In this document: positions 1 through 13,643 of the stretch, piece after piece
Numbering within the stretch: the first letter of the stretch is position 1
Layout of the letters: each line of letters opens with the position of its first letter
Assembly (NCBI RefSeq): GCF_014268615.1
Contig: NZ_JABWQV010000002.1
Coordinates: forward strand, 1 to 64,000
DNA from: Pseudomonas tehranensis
GTDB taxonomy: Bacteria > Pseudomonadota > Gammaproteobacteria > Pseudomonadales > Pseudomonadaceae
Length of the DNA: 64,000 nt
Direction of reading: 5' to 3'
Notes under the pieces: model-generated
Told to the model about the DNA's origin: nothing
The model's input: the letters and a program-made list of their open reading frames with translations, nothing else
The model's database searches: none
Position numbers and translations under genes: made by a program

Positions 1-88
1 GTGGGAGCGGGCTTGCTCGCGAAAGCGCCGTGTCAGGCGGTACTGGATTACCTGATACACCACTTTCGCGAGCAAGCCAGCTCCCACA
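1..88. repeat. REP-type inverted repeat pair
   Basis: Bases 1-27 (GTGGGAGCGGGCTTGCTCGC core) are mirrored by an inverted copy ending near 88, separated by about 35 bases. Sequences of this kind are extragenic palindromes dispersed through Pseudomonas genomes, usually between genes. This one lies beyond the 3' end of glmU. The same core recurs near 33.2, 46.0 and, in variant form, 49.9 kb. Confidence 0.8.
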
Positions 89-105
89 GAGGATCTGTGG
101 ATAAC

Positions 106-1473
106 TTAGCTTTTCTTGATCTTTACCGGGCGCTTCCAGCCATCGATGTTGCGCTGCCGCGCACGGGCCACAGCCAGTTGGGACTTATCCACATCCTGAT
201 TGATGGTTGAACCTGCTGCGGTATTTGATCCATCACCGATAGTCACCGGTGCAACCAGCGAATTATTGGAGCCGATGAACACGTCCTCACCAATAGTCGT
301 CTGATACTTATTGGCGCCGTCGTAATTGCAGGTGATGGTACCGGCGCCAATGTTGGTGCGTGCACCAATTTCAGCGTCACCCAGATAGGTCAGGTGACCG
401 GCCTTGGCGCCTTCGCCCATGTGGGCATTCTTGAGCTCGACGAAGTTACCCACATGGGCGCGGGCTTCCAGCACGGTACCCGGACGCAGGCGAGCAAATG
501 GGCCAGCGTCGCTGCCTTCGCCCATCACGGCGCCTTCGAGGTGACTGTTGGCCTTGATCACCACCCCTTTGCGCAGGGTGCTGTCCTTGATCACACAGTT
601 CGGGCCAATGACCACGTCGTCCTCAATGATGACCTTGCCTTCGAGGATAACGTTGATGTCGATGACCACATCGCGGCCGACGCTGACTTCACCGCGCACA
701 TCGAAACGGGCCGGGTCGCGCAGGGTCACGCCCTGCGCCATCAGGCGGCGGGCGGCGCGCAATTGATAGTGACGCTCCAGTTCAGCCAGTTGCCGGCGAT
801 CGTTGGCGCCCTGCACTTCCATGGCATCCTGCGGCTGCTCGGTGGCGACCACCAGCCCATCGTTGACAGCCATGGCAATCACATCGGTCAGGTAGTACTC
901 GCCCTGGGCATTGTTGTTCGACAAACGACTCATCCAGTCGCCCAGTCGCTCAGCCGGCACGGCAAGGATCCCGGTGTTGCCTTCGGTGATCGCGCGCTGG
1001 GTTTCGTTGGCGTCCTTTTGCTCGACAATCGCTGTCACCTGGCCGTCGGCGTTGCGCACAATGCGGCCGTAACCAGTGGGGTCGTCCAGCTCGACGGTCA
1101 ACAGGCCCAATTGCTGGGGAGCAGCGTGCTTGAGCAGACGCTGCAAGGTATCGACTTCAATCAGCGGAACGTCGCCGTAGAGAATCAGTACCGTATCGGC
1201 GGTAATAAATGGCACCGCCTGGGCCACCGCGTGGCCGGTCCCCAGTTGTTTATCCTGCAGGACAAAATTAAGGTCATCCGCCGCCAGGCGCTCACGCACA
1301 GCATCCGCCCCGTGGCCGATCACCACGTGAATGCGCTGTGGATCAAGTTGCCGGGCGCTGTGGATAACATGACCGAGCATGGAGTTGCCGGCCACCGGGT
1401 GCAATACCTTGGGCAGCGCCGAACGCATGCGAGTGCCTTGACCCGCCGCGAGGATAACGATTTCGAGAGACAT
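106..1473 (-). CDS. glmU: Bifunctional UDP-GlcNAc pyrophosphorylase / GlcN-1-P acetyltransferase
   Basis: GlmU acetylates glucosamine-1-phosphate and then uridylates it to UDP-N-acetylglucosamine, the cytosolic precursor of peptidoglycan and lipopolysaccharide. The 455-residue length is normal. The N-terminal nucleotidyltransferase signature LAAGQGTRM lies at residues 8-16. From about residue 250 the protein consists of hexapeptide repeats (left-handed beta helix) typical of the trimeric acetyltransferase domain. It is the first gene after the atp operon on the same strand but separated from it by a strong terminator, so it is probably transcribed from its own promoter in 1474-1530. Two perfect DnaA-box 9-mers lie inside the gene (185-193, 1359-1367). 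Confidence 0.97.
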   Translation of the reverse strand: MSLEIVILAAGQGTRMRSALPKVLHPVAGNSMLGHVIHSARQLDPQRIHVVIGHGADAVRERLAADDLNFVLQDKQLGTGHAVAQAVPFITADTVLILYGDVPLIEVDTLQRLLKHAAPQQLGLLTVELDDPTGYGRIVRNADGQVTAIVEQKDANETQRAITEGNTGILAVPAERLGDWMSRLSNNNAQGEYYLTDVIAMAVNDGLVVATEQPQDAMEVQGANDRRQLAELERHYQLRAARRLMAQGVTLRDPARFDVRGEVSVGRDVVIDINVILEGKVIIEDDVVIGPNCVIKDSTLRKGVVIKANSHLEGAVMGEGSDAGPFARLRPGTVLEARAHVGNFVELKNAHMGEGAKAGHLTYLGDAEIGARTNIGAGTITCNYDGANKYQTTIGEDVFIGSNNSLVAPVTIGDGSNTAAGSTINQDVDKSQLAVARARQRNIDGWKRPVKIKKS

Positions 1474-1534
1474 GACTGGCTACCAATCCTGGGTGGTCAG
1501 CGGCTGCGACCAGATGATGAGTGTCGGGAAAAGA

Positions 1535-1562
1535 AAAAAGGGTAGCCGAGGCTACCCTTTTT
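1535..1562 (-). terminator. Terminator of the atp operon
   Basis: A near-perfect palindrome, AAAAAGGGTAGCC followed by GGCTACCCTTTTT, lies 27 bases beyond the atpC stop. On the minus strand it ends in a T run, as expected for a Rho-independent terminator. It separates atpC from glmU and could work in both directions. Confidence 0.85.
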
Positions 1563-1588
1563 AATCAATCGCACAGAAAGCAGACGGC

Positions 1589-2014
1589 TTAGCCGCCGAA
1601 CTTCTTGCGGATCTGCTGGACGGTGCGCAGCTGAGCTGCGGCCTCGGCCAGACGTGCGGCAGCAGAACCGTAGTCGAACTCCGCGCCCCGCTCGTGCAAA
1701 GCCTTCTCGGCAGCCTTGACGGCTTCCTGAGCAGAGGCCTCGTCCAGGTCGGCGGCACGTTGCACGGTGTCGGCAAGGACCTTGACCATGTTCGGCTGAA
1801 CCTCGAGGAAACCGCCGGAGATGTAGAACACCTCCCTTTCCCCGCCCTGCTTGGTCAGAGTAATCGGACCTGGCTTCAAGCTGGTGATCAGCGGTGCGTG
1901 ACCCAGGGCGATACCAAGATCACCCAGCTCACCGTGCGCAACCACAAACTCGACCAGACCGGAGAAGATTTCCCCTTCCGCACTGACGATATCGCAATGG
2001 ACTGTCATAGCCAT
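1589..2014 (-). CDS. atpC: ATP synthase F1 epsilon subunit
   Basis: Epsilon is the small regulatory stalk subunit of F1 that binds gamma and can inhibit ATP hydrolysis. The 141-residue protein has an N-terminal beta-sandwich (about 1-85) and a C-terminal alanine-rich helical hairpin (about 90-140) ending in RKKFGG. It is the last gene of atpIBEFHAGDC, 45 bases after atpD, and is followed by the terminator at 1535-1562. Start Met-Ala-Met is kept as the family's usual start; Met3 is a possible alternative. Confidence 0.97.
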   Translation of the reverse strand: MAMTVHCDIVSAEGEIFSGLVEFVVAHGELGDLGIALGHAPLITSLKPGPITLTKQGGEREVFYISGGFLEVQPNMVKVLADTVQRAADLDEASAQEAVKAAEKALHERGAEFDYGSAAARLAEAAAQLRTVQQIRKKFGG

Positions 2015-2059
2015 CTGATTGCCTCAACCTAAATTAGCGCCCGTTGCCGGGCGCCGGGA

Positions 2060-3463
<1,404 letters not shown>

Positions 3464-4324
3464 TTAAACCGCGGCAGCGCCGCCGACGATTTCCGAGATC
3501 TCTTGGGTGATCGCAGCCTGACGCGCCTTGTTGTAGATCAGCTGCAAATCACTGATCAGATCACCGGCGTTGTCGGTAGCGTTCTTCATCGCGATCATCC
3601 GCGCCGCTTGTTCAGCTGCGTTGTTCTCGACCACCGCCTGGTAAACCTGCGACTCCACGTAGCGGACCATCAAGCCGTCAAGCAGCTCTTTGGCATCCGG
3701 TTCGTAGAGGTAGTCCCAGTGGTGCTTGAGTTCCTGTTCCGGGGTCGCCACCAGTGGAATCAACTGCTCCACGGTAGGCTGTTGCGTCATGGTGTTGATG
3801 AACTTGTTGGATACCACGGACAGGCGGTCAATACGGCCTTCCAGGTAAGCATCCAGCATCACCTTGACGCTGCCGATCAGATCATTGATCGACGGCTCTT
3901 CACCCAGGTGGCTGATAGCTGCAACGACGTTACCGCCGAAGTTGCGGAAAAAAGCCGCACCCTTGCTACCAATCACGCACAGATCGATCTCGACGCCTTG
4001 TTCACGGTTTACAGCCATGTCCTTGACCAGGGCCTTGAACAGGTTGGTGTTCAAGCCACCGCACAGACCACGGTCACTGCTCACCACAACGTAACCGACG
4101 CGCTTGATGGCGCGCTCGATCATGAACGGGTGGCGATATTCCGGGTTGGCGTTGGCCAGATGACCAATTACCTGGCGGATGCGCTCCGCGTAAGGACGGC
4201 TAGCAGCCATGCGCATTTGTGCCTTGCGCATTTTGCTGACCGCCACTTTTTCCATGGCGCTGGTAATCTTTTGCGTGCTTTTGATGCTCGCAATCTTACT
4301 GCGAATCTCTTTTGCGCCTGCCAT
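3464..4324 (-). CDS. atpG: ATP synthase F1 gamma subunit
   Basis: Gamma is the rotating central shaft that couples proton flow in Fo to catalysis in F1. The 286-residue protein has the conserved N-terminal helix start ([20 protein letters not shown]), the mid-protein [10 protein letters not shown] segment, and the C-terminal helix containing [12 protein letters not shown]. It lies between atpA (50-base gap) and atpD in the operon. Confidence 0.98.
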   Translation of the reverse strand: MAGAKEIRSKIASIKSTQKITSAMEKVAVSKMRKAQMRMAASRPYAERIRQVIGHLANANPEYRHPFMIERAIKRVGYVVVSSDRGLCGGLNTNLFKALVKDMAVNREQGVEIDLCVIGSKGAAFFRNFGGNVVAAISHLGEEPSINDLIGSVKVMLDAYLEGRIDRLSVVSNKFINTMTQQPTVEQLIPLVATPEQELKHHWDYLYEPDAKELLDGLMVRYVESQVYQAVVENNAAEQAARMIAMKNATDNAGDLISDLQLIYNKARQAAITQEISEIVGGAAAV

Positions 4325-4374
4325 GTAACACCTATCAGGTTAGCAAGCGGGAGCCTTGCGACTCCCGCTGCGGC

Positions 4375-5919
4375 TTACCAGGTTTGGGTGGCCTTGAACT
4401 TCTCGATACCGGCTTTCATGCCAGCGTCGATTTCGTCATTGAAGTCACCCTTCACGTTGATCTTCGCCATCAAATCGGCGTGATCGCGGTTGAAGTAAGC
4501 AATCAGCGCTTGTTCAAAGCTGCCGACCTTGGCGATTTCGACGTCAGTCAGGAACCCACGTTCAGCGGCATACAGCGACAACGCCATGTCAGCAATCGAC
4601 ATCGGAGCGTATTGCTTCTGCTTCATCAGCTCGGTAACGCGCTGACCATGCTCAAGTTGCTTACGGGTCGCTTCGTCCAGGTCAGACGCGAATTGGGCGA
4701 ATGCCGCCAGTTCACGGTACTGAGCCAGAGCGGTACGGATACCACCGGAGAGCTTCTTGATGATCTTGGTCTGAGCGGCACCACCCACACGGGATACCGA
4801 AACACCGGCGTTCACAGCAGGACGGATCCCGGAGTTGAACATGGCCGATTCCAGGAAGATCTGACCGTCGGTGATGGAAATCACGTTGGTCGGAACGAAC
4901 GCGGAAACGTCGCCAGCCTGGGTTTCGATGATCGGCAGTGCGGTCAGGGAACCGGTTTTGCCGGTCACTGCGCCGTTGGTGAACTTCTCTACGTACTCTT
5001 CCGAAACGCGGGATGCGCGCTCCAGCAGACGGGAGTGGAGATAGAACACGTCGCCTGGGTAAGCTTCACGGCCTGGTGGACGGCGCAGCAGCAGGGAGAT
5101 CTGGCGGTAAGCCACTGCCTGCTTGGACAGATCGTCATAAACGATCAGCGCGTCTTCACCGCGGTCGCGGAAGTATTCGCCCATGGTGCAACCGGAGTAC
5201 GGTGCCAGGAACTGCAGCGCAGGAGATTCCGAAGCACTGGCAGCCACGATGATCGTGTTGGCCAGGGCGCCGTTTTCTTCCAGCTTGCGAACCACGTTGG
5301 CGATGGTCGATTGCTTCTGACCGATTGCCACGTAGACGCAGAAAATGCCGCTGTTCTTCTGGTTGATGATCGCGTCGATCGCCAGAGCGGTTTTACCGAT
5401 CTGACGGTCACCGATGATCAGCTCACGCTGGCCACGGCCGACAGGGATCATGGCATCGACAGCCTTGTAGCCAGTCTGTACAGGCTGGTCTACCGACTTA
5501 CGCCAGATCACGCCTGGAGCAACTTTCTCGACCGCATCGGTCTCGGTGTTGTTCAGCGGACCTTTGCCGTCAACTGGGTTACCCAGTGCGTCGACTACGC
5601 GACCCAGCAGTTCCTTACCAACCGGAACTTCGAGGATGCGGCCGGTGCACTTGGCGCTCATGCCTTCAGCCAGAGACGTGTACGCGCCCAATACCACGGC
5701 ACCTACAGAGTCTTGCTCCAGGTTGAGGGCCATACCGTAGACGCCGCCCGGAAACTCGATCATCTCGCCGTACATGACGTCGGCCAGACCGTGAATCCGC
5801 ACGATGCCGTCAGATACGCTGACGACAGTGCCTTCGTTACGGGCTTGGGAGGTCACATCGAGCTTGTCGATGCGGCCCTTGATAATTTCACTTATTTCGG
5901 AAGGATTGAGTTGCTGCAT
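4375..5919 (-). CDS. atpA: ATP synthase F1 alpha subunit
   Basis: Alpha alternates with beta in the F1 head and carries non-catalytic nucleotide sites. The 514-residue protein contains the Walker A GDRQIGKT near residue 170 and the family signature [14 protein letters not shown] in the C-terminal half. atpH ends 21 bases upstream. A 683-residue open frame on the opposite strand is a coding shadow of this gene. Confidence 0.99.
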   Translation of the reverse strand: MQQLNPSEISEIIKGRIDKLDVTSQARNEGTVVSVSDGIVRIHGLADVMYGEMIEFPGGVYGMALNLEQDSVGAVVLGAYTSLAEGMSAKCTGRILEVPVGKELLGRVVDALGNPVDGKGPLNNTETDAVEKVAPGVIWRKSVDQPVQTGYKAVDAMIPVGRGQRELIIGDRQIGKTALAIDAIINQKNSGIFCVYVAIGQKQSTIANVVRKLEENGALANTIIVAASASESPALQFLAPYSGCTMGEYFRDRGEDALIVYDDLSKQAVAYRQISLLLRRPPGREAYPGDVFYLHSRLLERASRVSEEYVEKFTNGAVTGKTGSLTALPIIETQAGDVSAFVPTNVISITDGQIFLESAMFNSGIRPAVNAGVSVSRVGGAAQTKIIKKLSGGIRTALAQYRELAAFAQFASDLDEATRKQLEHGQRVTELMKQKQYAPMSIADMALSLYAAERGFLTDVEIAKVGSFEQALIAYFNRDHADLMAKINVKGDFNDEIDAGMKAGIEKFKATQTW

Positions 5920-5940
5920 TGCTCTGCTGCCCCTTCAAAC

Positions 5941-6477
5941 TCAAGATTTCAATGCTTCGGCAAGTTTCGCGATTTTGCCGCGAATCGAGCCATCGATAAC
6001 CAGGTCACCGGCGCGGATAACGACACCACCAATCAAGGCAGGGTCTTCCGTAACGTCCAGACGCACTTCCCGGTTGAGTCGTGCACTGAGAACCTTGGCG
6101 AGTTTGTCTTGCTGTTCTTGGTTCAATGCAAAAGCACTGGTCACTTCCACGTCTACCGACTTCTCTTGCTCGGCCTTGTACAGGTCGAAAAGAGCGGCGA
6201 TCTCCGGCAGAAGCGGGAGACGGTCGTTTTCGGCAACGACGTGAATGAAATTCTGTGCCTTGGCATCGAACTTGTCGCCGCACACGTCAATGAACGTGGC
6301 GGCCTTTTCTGCGCTCGTCAGTCGCGGGGCCTTGAGCACGCGCTGCATGGTGTCATCTTGTGACACCGCTGCTGCCAGGCCGAGCATGGCTGACCAATTG
6401 GCCAGTTGCTGGTGGGCCTGAGCGTGCTCGAAGGCCGCCTTAGCGTAAGGTCGGGCCAACGTGGTCAGTTCTGCCAT
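5941..6477 (-). CDS. atpH: ATP synthase F1 delta subunit
   Basis: Delta joins the peripheral stalk (b subunits) to the top of F1. The 178-residue protein starts [17 protein letters not shown] and ends with the conserved region around [20 protein letters not shown], the OSCP/delta family signature. It is spaced 12 bases from atpF and 21 bases from atpA, consistent with a tight operon. Confidence 0.97.
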   Translation of the reverse strand: MAELTTLARPYAKAAFEHAQAHQQLANWSAMLGLAAAVSQDDTMQRVLKAPRLTSAEKAATFIDVCGDKFDAKAQNFIHVVAENDRLPLLPEIAALFDLYKAEQEKSVDVEVTSAFALNQEQQDKLAKVLSARLNREVRLDVTEDPALIGGVVIRAGDLVIDGSIRGKIAKLAEALKS

Positions 6478-6489
6478 GATCGCCCTCGC

Positions 6490-6960
6490 TTAAATTTCAG
6501 CAGCCAGTTTGTTTACCAGCTCTGCGTGCGCGTTTTGATCGATTGTGGCACCCAGGATCTTCGAAGCACCGCCAACAGCCAGGGCACCCACTTGGGCACG
6601 CAGGGCGTCTTTGACGCTGTTCAGTTCCTGTTCGATCTCGGCTTGAGCCTGAGCCTTCACACGGTCAGCTTCGACGCGAGCCTGTTCACGGGCTTCGTCG
6701 ACAATCTGGGTACCGCGTTTCTTGGCTTGCTCGATGATTTCAGCTGCCTGAGCTTTCGCTTCGCGCAGTTGCTGACCCACTTTCTCATGGGCCAACTCCA
6801 GGTCGCGAGCTGCACGGCTGGCAGCGTCCAGACCATCCGCGATCTTCTTTTGACGTTCGTGCAATGCCGCAATGACCGGAGGCCATACGAACTTCATGCA
6901 GAACAGTACAAAAATCAGGAACGCAACGGACTGGCCAATCAGGGTCGCATTAATGTTCAC
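6490..6960 (-). CDS. atpF: ATP synthase Fo b subunit
   Basis: The b subunit dimer forms the peripheral stator. The 156-residue protein has one N-terminal membrane helix (about residues 6-26) followed by a long, charged, alanine-rich helix typical of the coiled-coil stalk. It lies between atpE (58-base gap) and atpH (12-base gap). Confidence 0.97.
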   Translation of the reverse strand: MNINATLIGQSVAFLIFVLFCMKFVWPPVIAALHERQKKIADGLDAASRAARDLELAHEKVGQQLREAKAQAAEIIEQAKKRGTQIVDEAREQARVEADRVKAQAQAEIEQELNSVKDALRAQVGALAVGGASKILGATIDQNAHAELVNKLAAEI

Positions 6961-7018
6961 GCCAACACCTCGCAGTTACGTTGTCCATCACACCAATCTA
7001 CTCGAGACATCCGAGTAA

Positions 7019-7291
<273 letters not shown>

Positions 7292-7349
7292 TTACGTCGT
7301 ATGGTTTAGGTTTTTTAGATTAAAGCGGTAAAACAAATCGTTTCATCAA

Positions 7350-7383
7350 GCCCGTTCGGGCCCCTTCCCGTGTGACCGGGAAG
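7350..7383 (-). promoter_or_regulatory. Hairpins in the atpB-atpE gap
   Basis: Two perfect stems lie in the spacer: GCCCG/CGGGC (7350-7361) and CTTCCCG/CGGGAAG with a 6-base loop (7364-7383). No long T run follows on the minus strand, so they are unlikely to end transcription. They may stabilise the mRNA or help the high translation of atpE; this is inference from position. Confidence 0.5.
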
Positions 7384-7408
7384 GACATCAGACTAGTCGA
7401 GACTGGCC

Positions 7409-8702
<1,294 letters not shown>

Positions 8703-8850
8703 CGCTTTTGCTCTCCAATGATCGGCCGCCATAATTCAATAACTTGGCATAATTTGTGCCGACAAAATGCGCGCAGAGTATAGGGGCGGTTCTGCCCCTA
8801 TTCAACTGCCAGGTAGTGATTTCCGACTGCGCGCTACAAGAGCAATTGTT

Positions 8851-9723
8851 TCAGCGAATGTGCGCAAGGACACCTTGCAGCTCATCGAGGGAGTTATAAC
8901 CGATCACCAATTGCCCTTTGCCCTTCTTGCCGTGGCGAATCTGCACCGCAGAGCCTAGGCGCTCGGCCAGGCGCTGTTCCAGGCGTGCGATATCCGGATC
9001 GGTTTTCGGTGCTTCGACAGGTGCCGGTTTACCACTGAGCCACTGACGAACCAGTGCCTCGGTCTGGCGCACGGTCAGACCTCGTGCGACAACGTGTCGC
9101 GCCCCTTCAACCTGTTGATTTTCCGGCAAACCGAGCAATGCCCGGGCGTGACCCATCTCCAGATCACCATGGGACAGCATGGTCTTGATGACTTCCGGCA
9201 ACGCAATCAGGCGCAACAGGTTAGCCACGGTCACGCGGGATTTACCTACCGCCTCGGCGACCTGCTGTTGAGTCAACTGGAATTCCTGCTGCAAACGCTG
9301 CAGGGCCACAGCCTCTTCGATCGGGTTAAGGTCTTCTCGCTGGATATTCTCGATCAGCGCCATGGCGATGGCGGTTTCATCCGGTACATCGCGGACCATC
9401 GCCGGAATGGTTTCCTGGCCGGCCTGCTGGCTGGCGCGCCAGCGGCGTTCGCCGGCGATGATCTCGAAGCGCCCGTTGGCGATCGGCCGAACCACGATCG
9501 GCTGCATCACGCCCTGGCTCTTGATCGACTGGGCGAGCTCTTCCAGCGCCTGCGGATCCATGTCCCGACGCGGCTGATACTTGCCGCGCTGGATCAGGTC
9601 CAGGGGCAAGTGTTGCAGCTCGCGCTGATCGACTTGTACGGCCTGCTCTTCCAGCGAACTGACAGTGGGGCCACTGAGCAGTGCATCCAGTCCACGTCCG
9701 AGACCTCGTTTCTTGACGGCCAT
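8851..9723 (-). CDS. parB: Chromosome-partitioning protein ParB
   Basis: ParB binds parS, spreads on DNA as a CTP-dependent clamp, and with ParA segregates the origin region. The 290-residue protein has the N-terminal ParB/Sulfiredoxin domain with the nucleotide-binding motif GERRWRA, a central helix-turn-helix (LTQQQVAEAVGKSRVTVANL), and a C-terminal dimerisation domain after a proline-rich linker. It begins nine bases after parA. Two matching parS sites occur in recF, 11.5-12 kb away. Confidence 0.97.
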   Translation of the reverse strand: MAVKKRGLGRGLDALLSGPTVSSLEEQAVQVDQRELQHLPLDLIQRGKYQPRRDMDPQALEELAQSIKSQGVMQPIVVRPIANGRFEIIAGERRWRASQQAGQETIPAMVRDVPDETAIAMALIENIQREDLNPIEEAVALQRLQQEFQLTQQQVAEAVGKSRVTVANLLRLIALPEVIKTMLSHGDLEMGHARALLGLPENQQVEGARHVVARGLTVRQTEALVRQWLSGKPAPVEAPKTDPDIARLEQRLAERLGSAVQIRHGKKGKGQLVIGYNSLDELQGVLAHIR

Positions 9724-9732
9724 GGGGTTTCC

Positions 9733-10530
9733 TTAAGTTGGCTGGGCAGCAGCGGTGCGTGGGTTTCGGCGCTGACGGCGAACCATCTCGCCCGCCAGGG
9801 CCAGGTAGGCCAACGCACCCCGGGATTGTTTGTCGTAGGCCAAGGCCGGCATACCGTAGCTCGGCGCTTCGGCCAAACGGATGTTACGCGGAATGACCGT
9901 GTCGTAGAGCTGCTCGCCGAAATGTTCCTTGAGCTGGGCTGATACATCGTTCATCAGGCTCAGGCGCGGGTCATACATCGTCCGCAGCAGGCCCTCGACT
10001 TTCAGCTCCGGGTTCAGCAGTTCGGCAATGCGCTTGATGTTATCCACAAGGTCGCTTAACCCTTCGAGGGCGAAGTACTCGCACTGCATGGGGATAATCA
10101 CCCCATCGGCGGCCACCAGGGCGTTGAGGGTCAGCATCGAAAGCGACGGTGGGCAGTCGATCAGGATGTAATCGTAATTTTCCCGAATCGGCGCCAAGGC
10201 GCTGCGCAAGCGGCTTTCCTTCATCTGCATTTCCAGCAGAACCACTTCGGCCGCCGTCAGGTCACGGTTGGCCGGCAGCAGTTGATAACCGCCGTGTTCG
10301 GAGAAATGCATGGCCTGGCCCAGATCGCATTCGCCGATCAGGACATCGTAAATGGAGTTTTCCAGGCCATGTTTATCCACACCGCTACCCATGGTGGCGT
10401 TGCCCTGTGGATCGAGATCGATCAGCAACACCCGGCGCTTGGTCGCGACCAGGGATGCTGCGAGGTTGATACAGGTGGTGGTTTTACCCACACCACCCTT
10501 CTGGTTCGCTATCGCGAATACCTTAGCCAT
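9733..10530 (-). CDS. parA: Chromosome-partitioning ATPase ParA
   Basis: ParA is a Walker-type ATPase that forms a gradient on the nucleoid and pulls ParB-parS complexes. The N terminus MAKVFAIANQKGGVGKTTT holds the deviant Walker A with its signature lysine; DCPPSLSMLT is the Walker B region. The ATG at 10530 (265 residues) is chosen over an upstream TTG at 10548, because the family begins directly before AKVFAIANQKGG. Two perfect DnaA boxes lie inside (10040-10048, 10373-10381). Confidence 0.96.
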   Translation of the reverse strand: MAKVFAIANQKGGVGKTTTCINLAASLVATKRRVLLIDLDPQGNATMGSGVDKHGLENSIYDVLIGECDLGQAMHFSEHGGYQLLPANRDLTAAEVVLLEMQMKESRLRSALAPIRENYDYILIDCPPSLSMLTLNALVAADGVIIPMQCEYFALEGLSDLVDNIKRIAELLNPELKVEGLLRTMYDPRLSLMNDVSAQLKEHFGEQLYDTVIPRNIRLAEAPSYGMPALAYDKQSRGALAYLALAGEMVRRQRRNPRTAAAQPT

Positions 10531-10548
10531 TGTTGCTTGTATTCCCAA

Positions 10549-11193
10549 TCATGCCGTGCGGCGCAGTATCAGCAGATGGCGTTGGCCTTGGCAACCGGGT
10601 ACGGCCAGGGCGTGTTCGCTATCGAGGTGGAAGTCCGCCGGCAATGCTACCAGCTCATCGGCCGGATGAACGCCCTTCATTGCCAGCCAGCGCGTATCGG
10701 CATCGCCCAGGTGGCGAGTCCAGTTGCTGAAGTTCTCCATGCTGCTGAATGCCCGGGAGATTATCCCGTTGAAGGGCTGGACAGGCTGGAACGCTTCGAC
10801 ACGGCTGTGGATAACTTGCAGGTTATCCAGTTTGAGTTCGAGTTTGACCTGGGTCAGGAAGCGGGTTTTCTTGCCGTTGCTGTCCAGGCAGGTCACTTGC
10901 GAGCCAGGAAACAGGATCGCCAGCGGGATGCCCGGCATGCCACCGCCACTGCCGACATCGAGCCAGCGACCGTCTTCGATGAAAGACATGACGCTGAGGC
11001 TGTCGAGCAGATGCCGGGAGACCATTTCATCCGGATCACGCACGGCGGTCAGGTTGTAGGCCTTGTTCCATTTGATCAACAGGGCCAGATAGCTCAGCAG
11101 TTGCGCGTGCTGGGCTTCGGTCAGGCTGACGCCGAGCTGACGGGCACCTGTGGATAACTCTTCGGCGTGTTGCGAGGTGACCATCGAACTCAA
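10549..11193 (-). CDS. rsmG: 16S rRNA (guanine-527-N7)-methyltransferase
   Basis: RsmG (GidB) methylates G527 of 16S rRNA using S-adenosylmethionine. The 214-residue protein has the SAM-binding motif [16 protein letters not shown] near residue 75. Its ATG overlaps the mnmG stop by four bases, so the two are translationally coupled, and parA follows after 18 bases. Two perfect DnaA boxes fall inside the gene (10806-10814, 11149-11157); the second forces a rare TTA leucine codon. Confidence 0.96.
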   Translation of the reverse strand: MSSMVTSQHAEELSTGARQLGVSLTEAQHAQLLSYLALLIKWNKAYNLTAVRDPDEMVSRHLLDSLSVMSFIEDGRWLDVGSGGGMPGIPLAILFPGSQVTCLDSNGKKTRFLTQVKLELKLDNLQVIHSRVEAFQPVQPFNGIISRAFSSMENFSNWTRHLGDADTRWLAMKGVHPADELVALPADFHLDSEHALAVPGCQGQRHLLILRRTA

Positions 11194-13085
11194 GCGCTTT
11201 GCTCCAACTGACGGCCCGCGCCGCGTTTTTTCAAATGAATCATCAACAGGGAAATCGCCGCCGGGGTCACACCGGGGATGCGCGAAGCCTGACCCAGAGT
11301 CTCAGGGCGAGTAGCACCGAGCTTGCTCTGGATTTCCTTCGACAACCCGGAAATGCCCGTGTAATCGATATCCACAGGCAGTTTCGTATCTTCACTGGCG
11401 CGCAGTCGGGCGATTTCGTCCTGCTGACGGTCGATGTAGCCGGCGTATTTGGTCTTGATCTCAACCTGTTCGGCCACTTGCGGATCCTGCGCGCCTTGAC
11501 CGGTCACTTCCACCAGACCGGCATAATCGATTTCCGGGCGGCTCAACAAGTTGAGCAAGTTGTATTCGTGGGTCAGCGGTGTGCCGAATTTGGTCGCGAT
11601 GGCATCGCCCTGCTCGGTACCGGGACGAACCCAAGTGCTTTTCAGCCGCTGTTCTTCCAGCTCGATACTCTCGCGTTTCTTGCAGAACGCGGCCCAGCGA
11701 ACGTCATCGACCAGCCCCAGCTCACGACCTTTCTCGGTCAGGCGCAGGTCAGCGTTGTCTTCACGCAGGATCAGGCGATATTCGGCACGGGAGGTGAACA
11801 TCCGATACGGCTCCTGGGTACCCAGGGTAATCAAATCATCCACAAGCACACCGATGTACGCCTCATCGCGGCGCGGGCACCAGCTGTCTTTGCCCTGGGC
11901 GCGCAGCGCGGCGTTGGCGCCAGCCAGCAGGCCTTGGGCACCGGCCTCTTCGTAACCGGTGGTGCCGTTGATTTGTCCGGCAAAGAACAGACCGCCGATG
12001 ACTTTGGTTTCCAGGCTGTACTTCAGGTCCCGCGGGTCGAAGTAATCGTATTCGATGGCATAACCCGGACGAACGATGTGGGCGTTTTCCATGCCGCGAA
12101 TCGATTGGACGATCTGCAGTTGCACGTCAAACGGCAGAGAGGTGGAAATCCCGTTCGGGTACAGCTCGTGCGTCGTCAGGCCCTCGGGTTCGATGAAGAC
12201 CTGATGGCTTTCCTTGTCGGCAAAACGATGGATCTTGTCTTCGATCGATGGGCAATAACGCGGGCCGATACCTTCGATCACGCCGGAATACATTGGCGAG
12301 CGATCCAGGTTGGCAGCAATGATTTCGTGAGTGCGGGCGTTGGTATGGGTGATCCAGCAGCTCACCTGTTTCGGGTGCTGCGCTTTGGAGCCCATGAACG
12401 ACATGACCGGAATCGGCGTATCGCCCGGCTGCTCGGTCATCACCGAGAAATCCACAGACCGGCCATCGATGCGCGGTGGCGTACCGGTTTTCAGGCGACC
12501 GACACGCAACGGCAGCTCACGCAGACGCTGAGCCAGTGCGATTGAGGGTGGATCACCTGCGCGACCGCCGGAATAGTTCTGCATGCCGATGTGGATAAGT
12601 CCACCGAGGAAAGTCCCGGTGGTCAGCACCACGGAATCAGCGAAGAAGCGCAGGCCCATCTGGGTCACAACACCGCGCACCTGGTCCTGCTCGACGATCA
12701 GGTCATCGGCTGCCTGTTGAAATATCCACAGGTTCGGCTGGTTTTCCAGGATTTCGCGGACAGCGGCCTTGTACAGGACACGGTCGGCCTGGGCACGAGT
12801 AGCCCGCACGGCCGGGCCTTTGCGGCTGTTCAATACACGAAACTGGATGCCACCTCTATCGGTAGCCATGGCCATCGCCCCGCCAAGGGCATCGATTTCC
12901 TTGACCAGGTGGCTTTTGCCAATCCCACCAATGGCAGGGTTGCAGCTCATGGCGCCGAGGGTTTCCACGTTATGCGTCAGCAACAGGGTTTTAGCCCCCA
13001 TGCGTGCTGATGCAAGTGCTGCCTCGGTACCGGCATGACCGCCGCCGATGACGATCACTTCAAAACGGGAAGGGAAATCCACCAC
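11190..13085 (-). CDS. mnmG: tRNA U34 carboxymethylaminomethyl synthesis protein MnmG
   Basis: MnmG (GidA) works with MnmE to place carboxymethylaminomethyl on U34 of certain tRNAs, using FAD, NADH and methylene-tetrahydrofolate. The 631-residue protein has the FAD motif [12 protein letters not shown] near residue 13, the conserved [13 protein letters not shown] segment and the [14 protein letters not shown] block. It is the first gene of the mnmG-rsmG-parA-parB unit and lies immediately left of an origin-like intergenic region. Confidence 0.98.
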   Translation of the reverse strand: MVDFPSRFEVIVIGGGHAGTEAALASARMGAKTLLLTHNVETLGAMSCNPAIGGIGKSHLVKEIDALGGAMAMATDRGGIQFRVLNSRKGPAVRATRAQADRVLYKAAVREILENQPNLWIFQQAADDLIVEQDQVRGVVTQMGLRFFADSVVLTTGTFLGGLIHIGMQNYSGGRAGDPPSIALAQRLRELPLRVGRLKTGTPPRIDGRSVDFSVMTEQPGDTPIPVMSFMGSKAQHPKQVSCWITHTNARTHEIIAANLDRSPMYSGVIEGIGPRYCPSIEDKIHRFADKESHQVFIEPEGLTTHELYPNGISTSLPFDVQLQIVQSIRGMENAHIVRPGYAIEYDYFDPRDLKYSLETKVIGGLFFAGQINGTTGYEEAGAQGLLAGANAALRAQGKDSWCPRRDEAYIGVLVDDLITLGTQEPYRMFTSRAEYRLILREDNADLRLTEKGRELGLVDDVRWAAFCKKRESIELEEQRLKSTWVRPGTEQGDAIATKFGTPLTHEYNLLNLLSRPEIDYAGLVEVTGQGAQDPQVAEQVEIKTKYAGYIDRQQDEIARLRASEDTKLPVDIDYTGISGLSKEIQSKLGATRPETLGQASRIPGVTPAAISLLMIHLKKRGAGRQLEQSA

Positions 13086-13643
13086 GCACCTCGTGCCTGC
13101 TTAATTCAGGTAATTCGGAAAATAGGTTTGAGCCTGGCTTTGGGCGTTTTTCGAGCCAGGTCGGCAAGTATAGGGACTTCCCCTTTCCTAAAGAACCCTT
13201 TGCACAAAATTTAACCAGCTGTGGAGAAGTCGAGGTTAAAGAAATTAAAAAGAAAGAAATTTATAAAACCTTTGTTTTTATGTTTATTCTTACTGACCCG
13301 CATTTCTGTGGATAAATCTCTGTAGGCCTTTATATTCAATATGTACAGAGATTCAAAACCCTGTGATCAGGTACGGCTGAGGGGCTTGGATAACCGGTGT
13401 AAGCCTGTGGATGAATGGGATGGTTATCCACAGAGGCCGTTATCTTCAGTTTTGAAGGGGGTTTATCAACTGAGCTCAGGGTCAGTTATTCACAGGGCTT
13501 AATCCGTCGAAAAATTGGCTTTTGATCCAGGCACCGCCCACAGGCAAGCCGCCATGCAGGGCAATCGTTCCAGAAAAGGGGAGAAAACCGGCTGTATGGA
13601 CTCGTTATAGGGTCGATAGCAGCCCGGTTCTTGAGGGATTGGG
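13086..13643. other. Second origin-like region (oriC2-type) between mnmG and mnmE
   Basis: This 558-base gap has no credible gene. It holds an AT-rich stretch (about 13225-13300), perfect DnaA boxes at 13307-13315 (minus) and 13424-13432 (plus), a TTATTCACA box at 13486-13494, and one-mismatch boxes (TGTGGATGA near 13407). The element ATGTACAGAGA at 13341-13351 also occurs in the rpmH-dnaA gap in the same relative place. P. aeruginosa is known to carry two origin sequences that work on plasmids, of which mainly the dnaA-side one acts in the chromosome; this region resembles the second. Function is inferred. Confidence 0.7.

Noticed and set aside
4312-6363. 683-codon open frame opposite atpA/atpH
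   Set aside because: It mirrors the codons of well-conserved ATP synthase genes in a GC-rich genome and shows no protein family pattern.
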